A program made the translations under genes and the position numbers. A stretch of 35,346 nt of DNA, taken from Bacteroidota bacterium. Lineage in GTDB: Bacteria; Bacteroidota; Bacteroidia; Chitinophagales; LD1. The notes below the pieces were generated by a model. It was not told the DNA's origin, ran no database searches, and worked only from the letters and a program-made list of their open reading frames with translations. The stretch is taken from positions 1 through 35,346 of the forward strand of contig CANJRM010000023.1 of the NCBI GenBank assembly GCA_947476645.1, in the 5' to 3' direction. Shown in pieces: positions 1 through 7,963 of the stretch (positions are counted from its first letter, which is position 1; every line of letters starts with the position of its first letter).

Positions 1-69
1 CTTATTACCGTCTGATATATGTAGGTTGGCGTAAAAAACTTATTTTAGATTAACCCTAAAGCCAAACCA

Positions 70-645
70 ATGGGAGCAATTATTTTTCAAGGACATAGCG
101 AAACTGAAATTATTCAGGGCTGCATGAAAGGCGAACGCAAGTTTCAGCAAATGCTGTATAACTCGCTTTCCTCTAAGATGTTTTCGGTTTGCCTGCGTTA
201 TGCAAACGAATACAACTCTGCACAGGACTTATTGCAGGAAGGTTTCGTAAAAGTGTATCGCAACATCGAAAAGTTCAGAGGCGAAGGTTCATTTGAAGGT
301 TGGGTGCGCAGAATTTTTGTAAATACTGCTATTGAACATTATCGCAAACAGGTAAACATGTATGCGTTGCACGATTCAGGAACGAATGCGTATGAAGATT
401 ACCACGACAATGCACTTGAAACCCTGAAATATGAAGACATCCTGAAAATGATACAGAAGCTAAGTCACGGGTACAGAACTGTTTTTAACTTGTATGTAAT
501 TGAAGGATATTCGCACAAAGAAATTGGAGAGTTAATGGGTATATCGGAAGGCACTTCAAAATCGCAATTGGCAAGAGCCAGATATTTACTGCAAAAAATG
601 ATTACCGATAGTGCGGGAGTTGGCATGCAAACTCAAAACGCTTAG
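70..645 (+). CDS. ECF-type RNA polymerase sigma factor
   Basis: A sigma-70 family factor of extracytoplasmic-function size (191 aa). Region 2 is visible around residues 35-95 (a DLLQEGFVKVYRNIEKF stretch followed by FEGWVRRIFVN), and region 4 is the helix-turn-helix near residues 135-175 (VIEGYSHKEIGELMGISEGT). Family knowledge: such factors direct RNA polymerase to a small regulon and are usually held inactive by a membrane anti-sigma protein. The next gene, 42 bp downstream on the same strand, has the look of such a partner. The ATG at 70 is the natural start and no good Shine-Dalgarno sequence precedes it, as is usual in Bacteroidota. A weak promoter-like TATTTTAG lies at 41-48. The regulon cannot be told from this sequence. 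Confidence 0.95.
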   Translation: MGAIIFQGHSETEIIQGCMKGERKFQQMLYNSLSSKMFSVCLRYANEYNSAQDLLQEGFVKVYRNIEKFRGEGSFEGWVRRIFVNTAIEHYRKQVNMYALHDSGTNAYEDYHDNALETLKYEDILKMIQKLSHGYRTVFNLYVIEGYSHKEIGELMGISEGTSKSQLARARYLLQKMITDSAGVGMQTQNA

Positions 646-687
646 AAGAACAAATCGTGAACTATTATAGAAACAAATTGACACAAT

Positions 688-1422
688 ATGGAAAAGGAAA
701 TTAAAAACTTTGATCGCAGGATAGAACAGATAATGAACGAAAATTCTGTAGCACCACCATTTGGAATGTGGAACAGAATTTCATCGGAATTAGAATCAGA
801 AGCATTGCCAATTGCAGCCGCTGCTCCTTTAGTGCTTATACCTAAACGCGCTATGGTTGGTTTTATTGCGGGTGTTGCGGTAATTGGTCTTTCGTTGGTT
901 ACTGCTTATTTGGTAAGCAACAACTCGACTCAACAACTTGAAACAACTAAACCGATTGCTTCTATTACTGAAACAACTCCGTCTGTTGCTAAAACTGTTC
1001 CTTCAACAACTAAAAATGTTGTGCTTGAAAAAGTAAATCATATTCAGGTTGCGAAGGTGAACACAATTGCTTCAAGAACGACTCAACAGGAAACTGGTGT
1101 AGCTACTGAAACTTCAAACAATAATCGTTTCAGAAACACTGATGTATCAGTACCTAATCAGGCAATTGCTTCTAATCAAACAACTGGCAACTATTACTTT
1201 CCTCCTGTAGACATTGTAAATACTCCGGCAACTGAAACCACCGAAGAAATTGCTGTAGTAACTGCCAATCAGTTAGCTAAACAAGAAGAAAAATTAGGTG
1301 ACAAGAAGGGTAAAATTTCGGCTACTTCTTCAAGCGAAAAGCGCATTAAGTTGAAGAAACACAGAAGAGGTGGATTTACTTATGGTTCGCTTAACCGCTT
1401 GAACAAACACAGAACGAACTAA
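688..1422 (+). CDS. Single-pass membrane protein, probable anti-sigma-like partner
   Basis: The 244-residue protein has a short cytoplasmic-type N-terminus (FDRRIEQIMNENSVAPPFGMWNRI) resembling the opening of anti-sigma-like proteins encoded after ECF sigma genes in Bacteroidota. One membrane segment covers about residues 55-76. A long Thr/Ser/Val/Asn-rich, low-complexity stretch follows, probably periplasmic, and the C-terminus is strongly basic (KRIKLKKHRRGG). It follows the sigma gene closely and ends at a clear terminator, so the two likely form one transcript. No zinc-binding ZAS motif (HxxxCxxC) is present, so the anti-sigma role is inferred from position and architecture. Sequence conservation outside the first 35 residues is probably low. 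Confidence 0.7.
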   Translation: MEKEIKNFDRRIEQIMNENSVAPPFGMWNRISSELESEALPIAAAAPLVLIPKRAMVGFIAGVAVIGLSLVTAYLVSNNSTQQLETTKPIASITETTPSVAKTVPSTTKNVVLEKVNHIQVAKVNTIASRTTQQETGVATETSNNNRFRNTDVSVPNQAIASNQTTGNYYFPPVDIVNTPATETTEEIAVVTANQLAKQEEKLGDKKGKISATSSSEKRIKLKKHRRGGFTYGSLNRLNKHRTN

Positions 1423-1433
1423 AATTCTACAAT

Positions 1434-1462
1434 AAAAAACCCGCTTAACCAGCGGGTTTTTT
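1434..1462 (+). terminator. Rho-independent terminator of the sigma/anti-sigma pair
   Basis: A 6-bp GC-rich stem (CCCGCT, 1440-1445, with AGCGGG, 1451-1456) has a 5-base loop and is followed by six T residues. An A-run on the 5' side pairs with the T-tract, so it may also work on the other strand. It begins 12 bases after the anti-sigma-like stop codon. Confidence 0.85.
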
Positions 1463-1510
1463 ATTTCCTGAAAGTGGCTGTAATTTTCATCTTCGCCTGA
1501 AATTAATTTT

Positions 1511-2005
1511 ATGCCTACTACTGCAAATATTCTTGCCGATACTTATGAAATGGCTTTAGGTCTGGTTAGATTCTACACCAGCAATCTGAAAGAAGTTGAC
1601 CCACACAAAAACTGGGAAGTGAACGGAGCGAAACTAAACAGCGTTGCGTGGCTGAATGCTCACTTATGTTGGAGCGAGGATTTTTTATTGCTCAAAGCTA
1701 TAGGAGGAAAATCGCCCGATGTGAAGTGGCTGGAGCATTATAGTTTTGGAAGCGATGGAACATTGCACGAACCAACAATAGATGTAAAAACAATTCTTGA
1801 CGACCGCAAAATTATTCACGAGGCAGCCATGGCGCACATTCGCAGTTTGAGCGATGAGGATTTAGAAAAAGACAATCTTATGGGTATGTCATTCTCACAG
1901 AGTAAAAGTATCAAGACCATTATTCAACATGCCATTCGACACGAAGGAACTCATGCCGGTCAGTTAGGTTGGCTTTGCAAAATCAATGGAATAAAACTGG
2001 TTTAA
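1511..2005 (+). CDS. DinB-like four-helix protein
   Basis: A 164-residue protein with the layout of the DinB/YfiT metal-dependent superfamily. A His lies in helix two (NAHLCWSED, H51) and two more lie in a C-terminal HxxxH arrangement (RHEGTHAGQLGWL, H144 and H148). These three histidines match the usual metal-binding triad. Family members are often thiol-transfer enzymes or damage-inducible proteins of unknown substrate, so no reaction can be assigned. It lies on its own between a terminator and the DUF885 gene 29 bp downstream, and could share a transcript with the latter. The family call is fairly secure; the function is unknown. Confidence 0.8.
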   Translation: MPTTANILADTYEMALGLVRFYTSNLKEVDPHKNWEVNGAKLNSVAWLNAHLCWSEDFLLLKAIGGKSPDVKWLEHYSFGSDGTLHEPTIDVKTILDDRKIIHEAAMAHIRSLSDEDLEKDNLMGMSFSQSKSIKTIIQHAIRHEGTHAGQLGWLCKINGIKLV

Positions 2006-2034
2006 AATTTCTCGATTCACTTTAAATACGCTCT

Positions 2035-3858
2035 ATGAAAAAAGTATTTGCCCTCGCATTAGTTGTAACACTTGCATCTTGCAAAAACAAACTGCAACAT
2101 AAAGTCTATTCGAGGGAAGAAACCGTTGCTGAATCGAAAAAAGTGAACGACTATCTCGACTCAAAATTTGATGAAGCAGTCGCGCGCAATCCTGAAACAG
2201 CTTCTTCTATGGGGTTGAAAACAGGCTATGATAGCTGGAGCGATAGAAGCGATGAAAACAGCGACAAGGAATTTGCCATTCAAAAAGCAATTGTGGATTC
2301 GTTAATAAGCAAATTTAATTTAGATGCGCTCGACAATCAAACGAAACTCAGTTTCAGAATGCTTGAGGAAGATATTAAGCGCAGCGAAGAGGGAAGGAAA
2401 TGGCGTCACTACGGTTACGAGATTACGCAAATGGGTGGCGTGCATAATGATCTGCCATCTTTCCTTATCAATATTCACCGCGTTGATTCTTTAAGTGATG
2501 CGCAGGCATATTTAAGTCGCTTAAAAAAGGTAGATATGGTGTTTGAGCAAACGCTCGACAACTTAAAAAAGAGTGAAGCTAAAGGTGTTGTTCCACCGCA
2601 CTTCACCTTTCATTATGTGACTGATGATTTGAAAAATTTTATTGCAACACTCGATAAGAAAGAATCTTCGAATGTTTTGCTTGCTGATTTTTCTTCTAAA
2701 GTAAATGCACTCAAAATTGAGAAAGCAGAAAAAGCAAAATTGATTGCTGAAGCCAATGAGGTTTTAAAAACAACTGTAAAATCTTCCTACCAAAAATTGC
2801 TCGATTACTGGATAGCCCTTGAACCCAAAGCAAAAGTAAAAGGCAGCAATGGCGTTTGGAATCTGCCCGATGGCGATAAATTTTATGCCAGTCAGTTGCA
2901 TTATCATACTACTACTGATATGACACCCGAAGAAGTTTACCAGACAGGTTTGAAAGAAGTGGCTCGCATACAAGATGAAATACGCGTGATTATGAAACAG
3001 GTAAAATTCAAAAGCGATTCATTACAGGAGTTTTTTGATTTCGTACGTGGTGATCAGCAATTCAAATATTCAAATGATGCAAAAGGCAAAGAAAAATTAT
3101 TGGCCGATGCAAATAATTACATAGACAGTATGCGAGTAAAATTACCTGAGTTATTTGCAACTCTTCCTAAGGCATCGTTAGTGGTAAAAAAAGTGGAAGA
3201 ATTCAGAGAGAAAAGTGCAGGTGGAGCTTTTTATGAAGACCCTGCTGAAGATGGTTCGCGCCCCGGAAGATATTATGTGAATACATACAACATGGCTGAC
3301 GAACCGAAGTATCAAATGGAAGCCTTGACTTATCACGAAGCAATTCCCGGGCATCATATGCAAATCGCCATTGCGCAGGAATTGACGGAAGTTCCGAAAT
3401 TCAGAAGGCATGAATTTTTCACTTCGTATGTAGAAGGTTGGGCTTTGTATGCCGAGCAATTGGGAAAAGACGTTGGCAAATATCAAGACCCTTATTCTGA
3501 TTTCGGAAGATTGAGCATGGAAATTTTCAGAGCTGCGCGCTTAGTGGTTGATGCAGGTATTCACACCAAACATTGGACACGCGAACAAGCCATTGATTAT
3601 TTTTTGAAGAACACCGCAAACGCAAAGGGAGATATTGAACATGAAATTGAACGCTACTTCTTATGGCCAGGTCAGGCAATAGGATATAAAATCGGTATGC
3701 TTAAAATTCTTTCGCTACGCAAACACGCTAAAAAAGAATTGGGTGACAAGTTCGACATTCGTCAGTTTCACGATGTAGTGCTGAGGAACGGTGCAGTTTC
3801 TCTTTCTACTCTTGAAGAGTTAGTGAATGAGTGGATTGAAAGAGTAAAAAAAGGTTAG
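2035..3858 (+). CDS. DUF885 family lipoprotein, putative metallopeptidase
   Basis: A 607-residue protein with a lipoprotein signal: a short basic and hydrophobic start followed by LASC, with the lipidated Cys at residue 16. It is therefore predicted to be anchored in an envelope membrane. The C-terminal half carries the DUF885 signature YHEAIPGHHMQ (H434, E435, H440/H441), followed by a conserved SYVEGWALYAEQL block with E467. The arrangement suggests a zinc metallopeptidase, and DUF885 proteins are commonly regarded as putative peptidases, but the substrate is not known. Length is normal for the family. Its TAG stop overlaps the TAA stop of the convergent kinase gene by two bases, so there is no room for a terminator between them. 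Confidence 0.9.
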   Translation: MKKVFALALVVTLASCKNKLQHKVYSREETVAESKKVNDYLDSKFDEAVARNPETASSMGLKTGYDSWSDRSDENSDKEFAIQKAIVDSLISKFNLDALDNQTKLSFRMLEEDIKRSEEGRKWRHYGYEITQMGGVHNDLPSFLINIHRVDSLSDAQAYLSRLKKVDMVFEQTLDNLKKSEAKGVVPPHFTFHYVTDDLKNFIATLDKKESSNVLLADFSSKVNALKIEKAEKAKLIAEANEVLKTTVKSSYQKLLDYWIALEPKAKVKGSNGVWNLPDGDKFYASQLHYHTTTDMTPEEVYQTGLKEVARIQDEIRVIMKQVKFKSDSLQEFFDFVRGDQQFKYSNDAKGKEKLLADANNYIDSMRVKLPELFATLPKASLVVKKVEEFREKSAGGAFYEDPAEDGSRPGRYYVNTYNMADEPKYQMEALTYHEAIPGHHMQIAIAQELTEVPKFRRHEFFTSYVEGWALYAEQLGKDVGKYQDPYSDFGRLSMEIFRAARLVVDAGIHTKHWTREQAIDYFLKNTANAKGDIEHEIERYFLWPGQAIGYKIGMLKILSLRKHAKKELGDKFDIRQFHDVVLRNGAVSLSTLEELVNEWIERVKKG

Positions 3859-4691
3859 AACAAACCAAACAATTCGGCTCTCACCTTATTGATTACTTCG
3901 CCTTGTGCTTCTTCATCTTCGGCAAAGTTGATAGCATCTACATCAATTACCAGCAAGCGACCTTCTTTATAAGTGCTTATCCATTTTTCATAATACTCAT
4001 TCAGTCTGCGTATATAATCCAAGCGAAGATTGTCTTCATATTCTCTTCCTCGTTTTTGAATTTGATTTACAAGGGTAGGTACCGATGCTTTCAGGTAAAT
4101 CAATAAATCGGGAGGAGTGATTAAGGCAGAAATAGTTTCATAAAGCTTGGTGTAGTTTTCGAAATCACGGGTACTCATTAAACCCATACCATGAAGATTG
4201 GGAGCAAAAATCATAGCATCTTCATGAATAGTTCTATCCTGAATAACCACTTCAGTTCCTTGTTTAATTTCTACAATTTGCTTGAAACGCGAGTTGAGAA
4301 AATATACTTGCAGATTGAAACTCCAGCGCGGCATATCTTCATAAAAATCGTTGAGGTATGGATTGTTTTCTACATCTTCAAAGTGAGGTATCCATCCAAA
4401 GTGTTTTGAAAGAATTTTTGTGAGAGTTGTTTTACCTGCTCCTATATTTCCCGCAATAGCTATGTGCTTAATGGGCTTTTTAGGTTTTCCTGCAATCGGT
4501 TTTGCAACAGGTGCAGTTGCCTTTTTATTAGCAACTTTTGCCGCGGGTTTAGCAGCTACTTTTTTCGCAGCTGGCTTTGGCACTGCTTTAGGTTTAGCTA
4601 CAGGCTTTGCTTTCGCTTTTACTTTTGCTTTGGGTTGTGGTTTCGGCTGTTTCTTGGGAGTGGATTTGCTTGCCGGTTTTTTCTTCGCCAT
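3855..4691 (-). CDS. Deoxynucleoside kinase with a long Lys/Ala/Pro-rich N-terminal tail
   Basis: The C-terminal ~205 residues are a deoxyadenosine/deoxyguanosine kinase-type enzyme. It has a P-loop GNIGAGKT (residues 81-88 from the chosen start), an NPYLNDFYEDMPRWSFNLQ substrate-pocket block, an ERS/DRT-type motif (QDRTIHED) and a lid region rich in Arg (RGREYEDNLR). Such kinases phosphorylate deoxynucleosides from ATP for salvage. The first ~74 residues are unusual: almost only Lys, Ala, Pro and Val, like a histone H1 or HU-like tail. The start chosen is the Met of MAKKKPASK; a longer in-frame ORF reaches 4727 but adds unrelated residues (MLFWFVKKRVSI). It lies downstream of trpS on the same strand. 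Confidence 0.88.
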   Translation of the reverse strand: MAKKKPASKSTPKKQPKPQPKAKVKAKAKPVAKPKAVPKPAAKKVAAKPAAKVANKKATAPVAKPIAGKPKKPIKHIAIAGNIGAGKTTLTKILSKHFGWIPHFEDVENNPYLNDFYEDMPRWSFNLQVYFLNSRFKQIVEIKQGTEVVIQDRTIHEDAMIFAPNLHGMGLMSTRDFENYTKLYETISALITPPDLLIYLKASVPTLVNQIQKRGREYEDNLRLDYIRRLNEYYEKWISTYKEGRLLVIDVDAINFAEDEEAQGEVINKVRAELFGLF

Positions 4692-4743
4692 AATTGAAAC
4701 TCTTTTTTTGACAAACCAGAAAAGCATTGCGTTCTGTATTGTC

Positions 4744-4778
4744 TATTTACTATTTACTGTTTACTAACTACTATTTAC
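4744..4778. repeat. Heptamer tandem repeat, consensus TATTTAC, five units
   Basis: Five consecutive 7-bp units start at 4744, 4751, 4758, 4765 and 4772. Three are exactly TATTTAC and two (TGTTTAC, TAACTAC) differ at one or two bases. The array fills part of the 124-bp spacer between the trpS stop and the kinase start. The same unit family, on the other strand, recurs between groES and groEL at 28448-28475. Confidence 0.85.
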
Positions 4779-4815
4779 TCTTAGTGTTTGGTCGAAAATA
4801 AAAATTGTTTCGCGC

Positions 4816-5823
4816 TTAAAAACTTTTAAGCCCTATAATTTCACGAACGTCTTTTAAAGTTTGTGCTGCACTTGTTCTCGCTTTACTGCCTCCATCACCC
4901 AAAATTTCATACAGCTTTTTCTCATCGGCACTCAACTCTTTTATTTTTTCACGGATAGGAGAAAGGAAAAGCACCATGTCCTCGCCCAACTGTTTCTTCA
5001 TATCACCATAACGAATCGAACAGTTGTTGTAAGCATCTTCAAACTGCTTTAAGGTTTCCTCGCTTGAAACTAATTTCATCATGTCAAAAACGTTTTGAAT
5101 AATAAGTGGTTTAGCTGAATTAGGTTCTTTAGGTCCGCTATCCGTAACCATGCGCATCACCTTCTTGCGAATCACATCGGGCTCTTCCTCCAAATAAATA
5201 CAAGTGTGGTCAGGTTTGCTTTTACTCATTTTGCCTTCTCCATCTAAACTCGGCACATTGACCAACTTTTCTGCAAACGAAAACGGCTCAGGCTCGGGGA
5301 AATAATCTACCTTATATAAATTGTTGAAACGTCTTACAAAATCGCGACTCATTTCTACATGCTGCTGCTGGTCTTTACCTACAGGAACTTTCAGCGCTTT
5401 GTGAATGATAATATCAACTGTCATTAAAACAGGATAAGTAAGTAAGCCCGCATTCACATTGTTAGGCTGGTCACGCACTTTTTCTTTAAACGTAGCTTCA
5501 CGCTCCAATTCTCCGAGGTAAGCGTGCATATTAAAGATGAGATACAGCTCAGGAATCTGTGGCACATCGCTTTGTAAATACAAAGCACACTTATTCGGGT
5601 CGAGCCCACAAGCGAGATAAATGAGTGCAACATTTTTTGATTTGTCACGAAGGTCAGCAGCATTAGGATGTGTGGTGAGCGAGTGATAATCTGCTACAAA
5701 AAAATAGCCGTTGAAGATGTCCTGCATCTTGACAAAATTCTTCACCGCCCCGAAATAATTTCCGAGATGCTGCTTGCCTGTGGGGCGAACTCCGCTAACT
5801 GCTATTGGTAATTTGCTGTTCAT
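4816..5823 (-). CDS. trpS: Tryptophanyl-tRNA synthetase
   Basis: A class I aminoacyl-tRNA synthetase of 335 residues, the usual bacterial TrpRS length, which charges tRNA-Trp with tryptophan in the cytoplasm. The HIGH-type motif is in GVRPTGKQHLGNYFG (residues 11-25) and the KMSKS loop is at 198-202. Other family blocks are visible: the tryptophan-pocket YPVLMTVDII and the VGKDQQQHVEMSRD stretch. The start codon lies two bases after the gatC stop, so gatC and trpS are one transcriptional unit. No T-box or trp leader is visible upstream. A short A/T-rich inverted repeat at 4814-4831 overlaps the stop codon and is too weak to call a terminator. Confidence 0.97.
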   Translation of the reverse strand: MNSKLPIAVSGVRPTGKQHLGNYFGAVKNFVKMQDIFNGYFFVADYHSLTTHPNAADLRDKSKNVALIYLACGLDPNKCALYLQSDVPQIPELYLIFNMHAYLGELEREATFKEKVRDQPNNVNAGLLTYPVLMTVDIIIHKALKVPVGKDQQQHVEMSRDFVRRFNNLYKVDYFPEPEPFSFAEKLVNVPSLDGEGKMSKSKPDHTCIYLEEEPDVIRKKVMRMVTDSGPKEPNSAKPLIIQNVFDMMKLVSSEETLKQFEDAYNNCSIRYGDMKKQLGEDMVLFLSPIREKIKELSADEKKLYEILGDGGSKARTSAAQTLKDVREIIGLKSF

Positions 5824-5825
5824 TA

Positions 5826-6116
5826 TTACTTCTTTATAACCTTCGGCACTTTAAAATAATCGCTGTCGCGTTGTGGTGCGTTCTGCAATGCTTCTTCTTT
5901 TGTTACGGTGTCCTTTACCACATCTTTACGCAAAACATTTTTCTCATCGGTCATATAAATAAGCGGCTCTACTCCGTCAACATTTACTTCTTCGAGTTTC
6001 TGAACAAGGTCAAGAATCTTCTGCAAATCCTTCTTAATACCTTCCTTCGATTGATCATCAAATTCCAGTTTAGAAAGTTCGGCAAGCCGGTCAACTAATT
6101 CGTTATCTATGTTCAT
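5826..6116 (-). CDS. gatC: Asp/Glu-tRNA amidotransferase subunit C
   Basis: A 96-residue small subunit of the GatCAB amidotransferase, which converts misacylated Glu-tRNA(Gln) or Asp-tRNA(Asn) to the correct amide. The GatC pattern is clear: VDRLAELSKLEF near the N-terminus, a central amphipathic helix, then VEPLIYMTDEKNVLRKD and a C-terminal DSDYFKVPKVIKK that matches the belt wrapping GatA. The start chosen is the Met of MNIDNELVDRL; a longer ORF (to 6167) adds 17 residues without family resemblance that would run almost to the divergent ABC gene. gatA and gatB are not in this window. trpS follows after two bases. Confidence 0.93.
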   Translation of the reverse strand: MNIDNELVDRLAELSKLEFDDQSKEGIKKDLQKILDLVQKLEEVNVDGVEPLIYMTDEKNVLRKDVVKDTVTKEEALQNAPQRDSDYFKVPKVIKK

Positions 6117-6181
6117 TCGTTTATTTATTTTCGACCGCGCTAAAATAGAAATTACAACCAACCGCAACGGAATCCTCTTCT

Positions 6182-6913
6182 ATGAACTCATCTATCATTG
6201 AAATAAAAAACATTAAGAAAGAATACATCATGGGCTCGCAATTGATTGCGGCACTCAAAGATGTTTCGTTGAACATAAACAAGGGCGAATACGTGGCGTT
6301 GATGGGTCCTTCGGGCTCGGGCAAATCTACCTTGATGAATATTCTCGGTTGCCTTGATTCACCTACTGCGGGTTCATACAAATTGAACAACACCGAAGTT
6401 TCGGAAATGACAGATGATGAACTGGCACATGTGCGCAACAAAGAAATCGGTTTCATTTTTCAAACCTTCAATCTTTTGCCGCGCTTAACTTCATTAGAAA
6501 ATGTTGCTCTGCCAATGGTTTATGCAGGAATGAGTAAAGTTGAACGCACACAACGAGCCGAGCAGGTAATGGAAATGGTTGGATTGAAAGACAGAATGGA
6601 CCACAAGCCGAATGAACTTTCGGGCGGGCAACGTCAACGCGTAGCCATTGCTCGTGCGCTCGTAAATAATCCATCTATCATTCTTGCCGATGAACCCACA
6701 GGAAATCTCGATACTAAAACTTCTTACGAAATTATGGCGATTATGGAAGAGATAAGCAGCAAAGGCAACACCGTAATTATTGTAACGCACGAAGAAGATA
6801 TTGCCAAACACGCGCGCAGAATTTTGCGTTTGCGCGATGGTTTAGTGGAAAGCGATTTGGAAAATGTTCCTGTAAGAATGAGTGCCGAACATTTGAATTT
6901 TGAAACGAGATAG
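6182..6913 (+). CDS. ABC transporter ATPase, LolD/MacB type
   Basis: A 243-residue ATPase subunit with Walker [10 protein letters not shown] (42-50), Q-loop [10 protein letters not shown], signature [15 protein letters not shown] (from 146), Walker [13 protein letters not shown] (166-177) and H-loop VTHEED (H203). The [10 protein letters not shown] and EPTGNLD wording is typical of the MacB/LolD/FtsE branch, which powers lipoprotein release, macrolide or peptide export, or mechanotransmission rather than import. No permease gene lies next to it, so the partner must be encoded elsewhere. It is transcribed divergently from gatC across a 65-bp gap. Length is normal. The particular substrate cannot be assigned. 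Confidence 0.93.
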   Translation: MNSSIIEIKNIKKEYIMGSQLIAALKDVSLNINKGEYVALMGPSGSGKSTLMNILGCLDSPTAGSYKLNNTEVSEMTDDELAHVRNKEIGFIFQTFNLLPRLTSLENVALPMVYAGMSKVERTQRAEQVMEMVGLKDRMDHKPNELSGGQRQRVAIARALVNNPSIILADEPTGNLDTKTSYEIMAIMEEISSKGNTVIIVTHEEDIAKHARRILRLRDGLVESDLENVPVRMSAEHLNFETR

Positions 6914-6923
6914 AACAGTAAAA

Positions 6924-6989
6924 CAGGGAATCAGGAAATCAGGAAACCCGCAAATGCATTTAACCGATTTACTGATTTACTGAATTCCT
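6924..6989. repeat. Octamer direct repeats arranged as an inverted pair
   Basis: The left arm holds three 8-bp units at 6924-6947 (CAGGGAAT, CAGGAAAT, CAGGAAAC). The right arm holds three at 6966-6989 (GATTTACT twice, then GAATTCCT). The reverse complement of the right arm resembles the left arm, so the transcript could fold into an imperfect hairpin with an 18-base loop. It fills most of the 93-bp spacer between the ABC ATPase and the adenosyltransferase gene and has no T-tract, so it is not a standard terminator. Confidence 0.7.
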
Positions 6990-7006
6990 GTGTAACATAA
7001 ACCACC

Positions 7007-7555
7007 ATGAAAATTTACACTAAGACTGGCGACATAGGCGAAACCTCTCTCTTTGGGGGAAGAAGAGTTTTGAAAAGCGAATTGCGGATTGATGCTTATG
7101 GAACAGTGGATGAATTAAACAGTTGGATTGGTTTATTGCGCGATGTGCAAACTGAAAATTCAACTAAAGATTTATTAAAGGAAGTTCAGGACAGATTGTT
7201 TACGCTTGGTGCTACACTGGCAGCTGACCCCGATAATTCAAAACTAAAAACACCTGACCTGGACGAAGCTGATATTGAACTTTTAGAAAAAGCCATTGAC
7301 AAAATGGATGAAGAATTAGACCCCCTTCGTAATTTTGTTTTGCCGGGCGGTCACGTATTTGTTTCGTATTGTCATTTGGCGAGAACGGTTTGCAGACGTG
7401 CCGAGCGTTTGTGTGTAGCACTTCATCAGTCGGTAGATGTTCATCCGCTTACTATTAAATATCTCAATCGCCTTTCCGATTATCTGTTTACGCTTTCGCG
7501 CAAAATGGCGAAAGATTTAGGCGCAGAAGAAGTAAACTGGTTACCTAGAAAATAA
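7007..7555 (+). CDS. PduO-type cob(I)alamin adenosyltransferase
   Basis: A 182-residue ATP:corrinoid adenosyltransferase, which transfers the 5'-deoxyadenosyl group of ATP to cob(I)alamin to make coenzyme B12. The N-terminal ATP-binding signature is KIYTKTGDIGETSLFGGRRV, followed by RIDAYGTVDELNSWIG. The C-terminal signature is ARTVCRRAERLCVAL, containing the conserved Arg/Glu residues of the family, then YLNRLSDYLFTLSRKM. Length and motif order are normal for PduO-type enzymes. No cobalamin biosynthesis gene or B12 riboswitch is seen nearby, so it may serve scavenged corrinoids. A small secreted-protein gene follows after 6 bp and probably shares the transcript. Confidence 0.95.
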   Translation: MKIYTKTGDIGETSLFGGRRVLKSELRIDAYGTVDELNSWIGLLRDVQTENSTKDLLKEVQDRLFTLGATLAADPDNSKLKTPDLDEADIELLEKAIDKMDEELDPLRNFVLPGGHVFVSYCHLARTVCRRAERLCVALHQSVDVHPLTIKYLNRLSDYLFTLSRKMAKDLGAEEVNWLPRK

Positions 7556-7561
7556 ATTGCA

Positions 7562-7957
7562 ATGAAAACTTCCTTCAAAATTTTATTCGCATTTGCAGTA
7601 TTAGTTTTAGCAACTGAAAACTCTTTTGCTCAAACCACTAAAGCTAAAACAAAATCAAGCAGTAAAAAAACTACTTCAACAAAAGCGAAAACTGTTATAG
7701 CACCGCCAAGAGATATTACCATCACTCTACAAAACGACCACGAAGGAAGCGTAATGGTTTTTGCAGGACATAAAGAAGATTTGAAAAACCCGAAGCCCAA
7801 TGCTATGGGCGGATTAAGCAAAAACAAACTTTATCTGAAAACAAATGATGTAGTTTGTATTGTGGTAAACGGCAAACCAACTGCCTGTGCCGAGGTAAAA
7901 CCAACTACGGTTACTTTGAAAATAAATTCTGCGGCTACTCAGATTTCGGAGAAATAG
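7562..7957 (+). CDS. Small secreted protein of unknown function
   Basis: A 131-residue protein not recognised as a known family. A Sec signal peptide is clear: MKTSFK, then a hydrophobic core, with probable cleavage near SFAQ at residues 21-24. The next ~20 residues are a Lys/Thr/Ser tail, followed by a probably beta-rich domain (DITITLQNDHEGSVMVFAGHK, then KLYLKTNDVVCIVVNG) with two Cys that could form a disulfide (VVCIV and TACAE). It sits 6 bp after the adenosyltransferase gene, suggesting co-transcription, although a shared role is not evident. It converges on the TPR gene with only 6 bp between the stops. Confidence 0.75.
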   Translation: MKTSFKILFAFAVLVLATENSFAQTTKAKTKSSSKKTTSTKAKTVIAPPRDITITLQNDHEGSVMVFAGHKEDLKNPKPNAMGGLSKNKLYLKTNDVVCIVVNGKPTACAEVKPTTVTLKINSAATQISEK

Positions 7958-7963
7958 ATTTTT

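Noticed and set aside
4420-4767. Plus-strand open frame opposite the kinase N-terminal tail
   Set aside because: It is the complement of the Lys/Ala/Pro-rich coding stretch, which gives an artificial Phe/Ala/Gly-rich hydrophobic frame.
4814-4831. Hairpin at the trpS stop considered as a terminator
   Set aside because: The stem is GCTTAAAA/TTTTAAGC, weak and A/T-rich, it overlaps the stop codon, and no good T-tract follows it on the minus strand.
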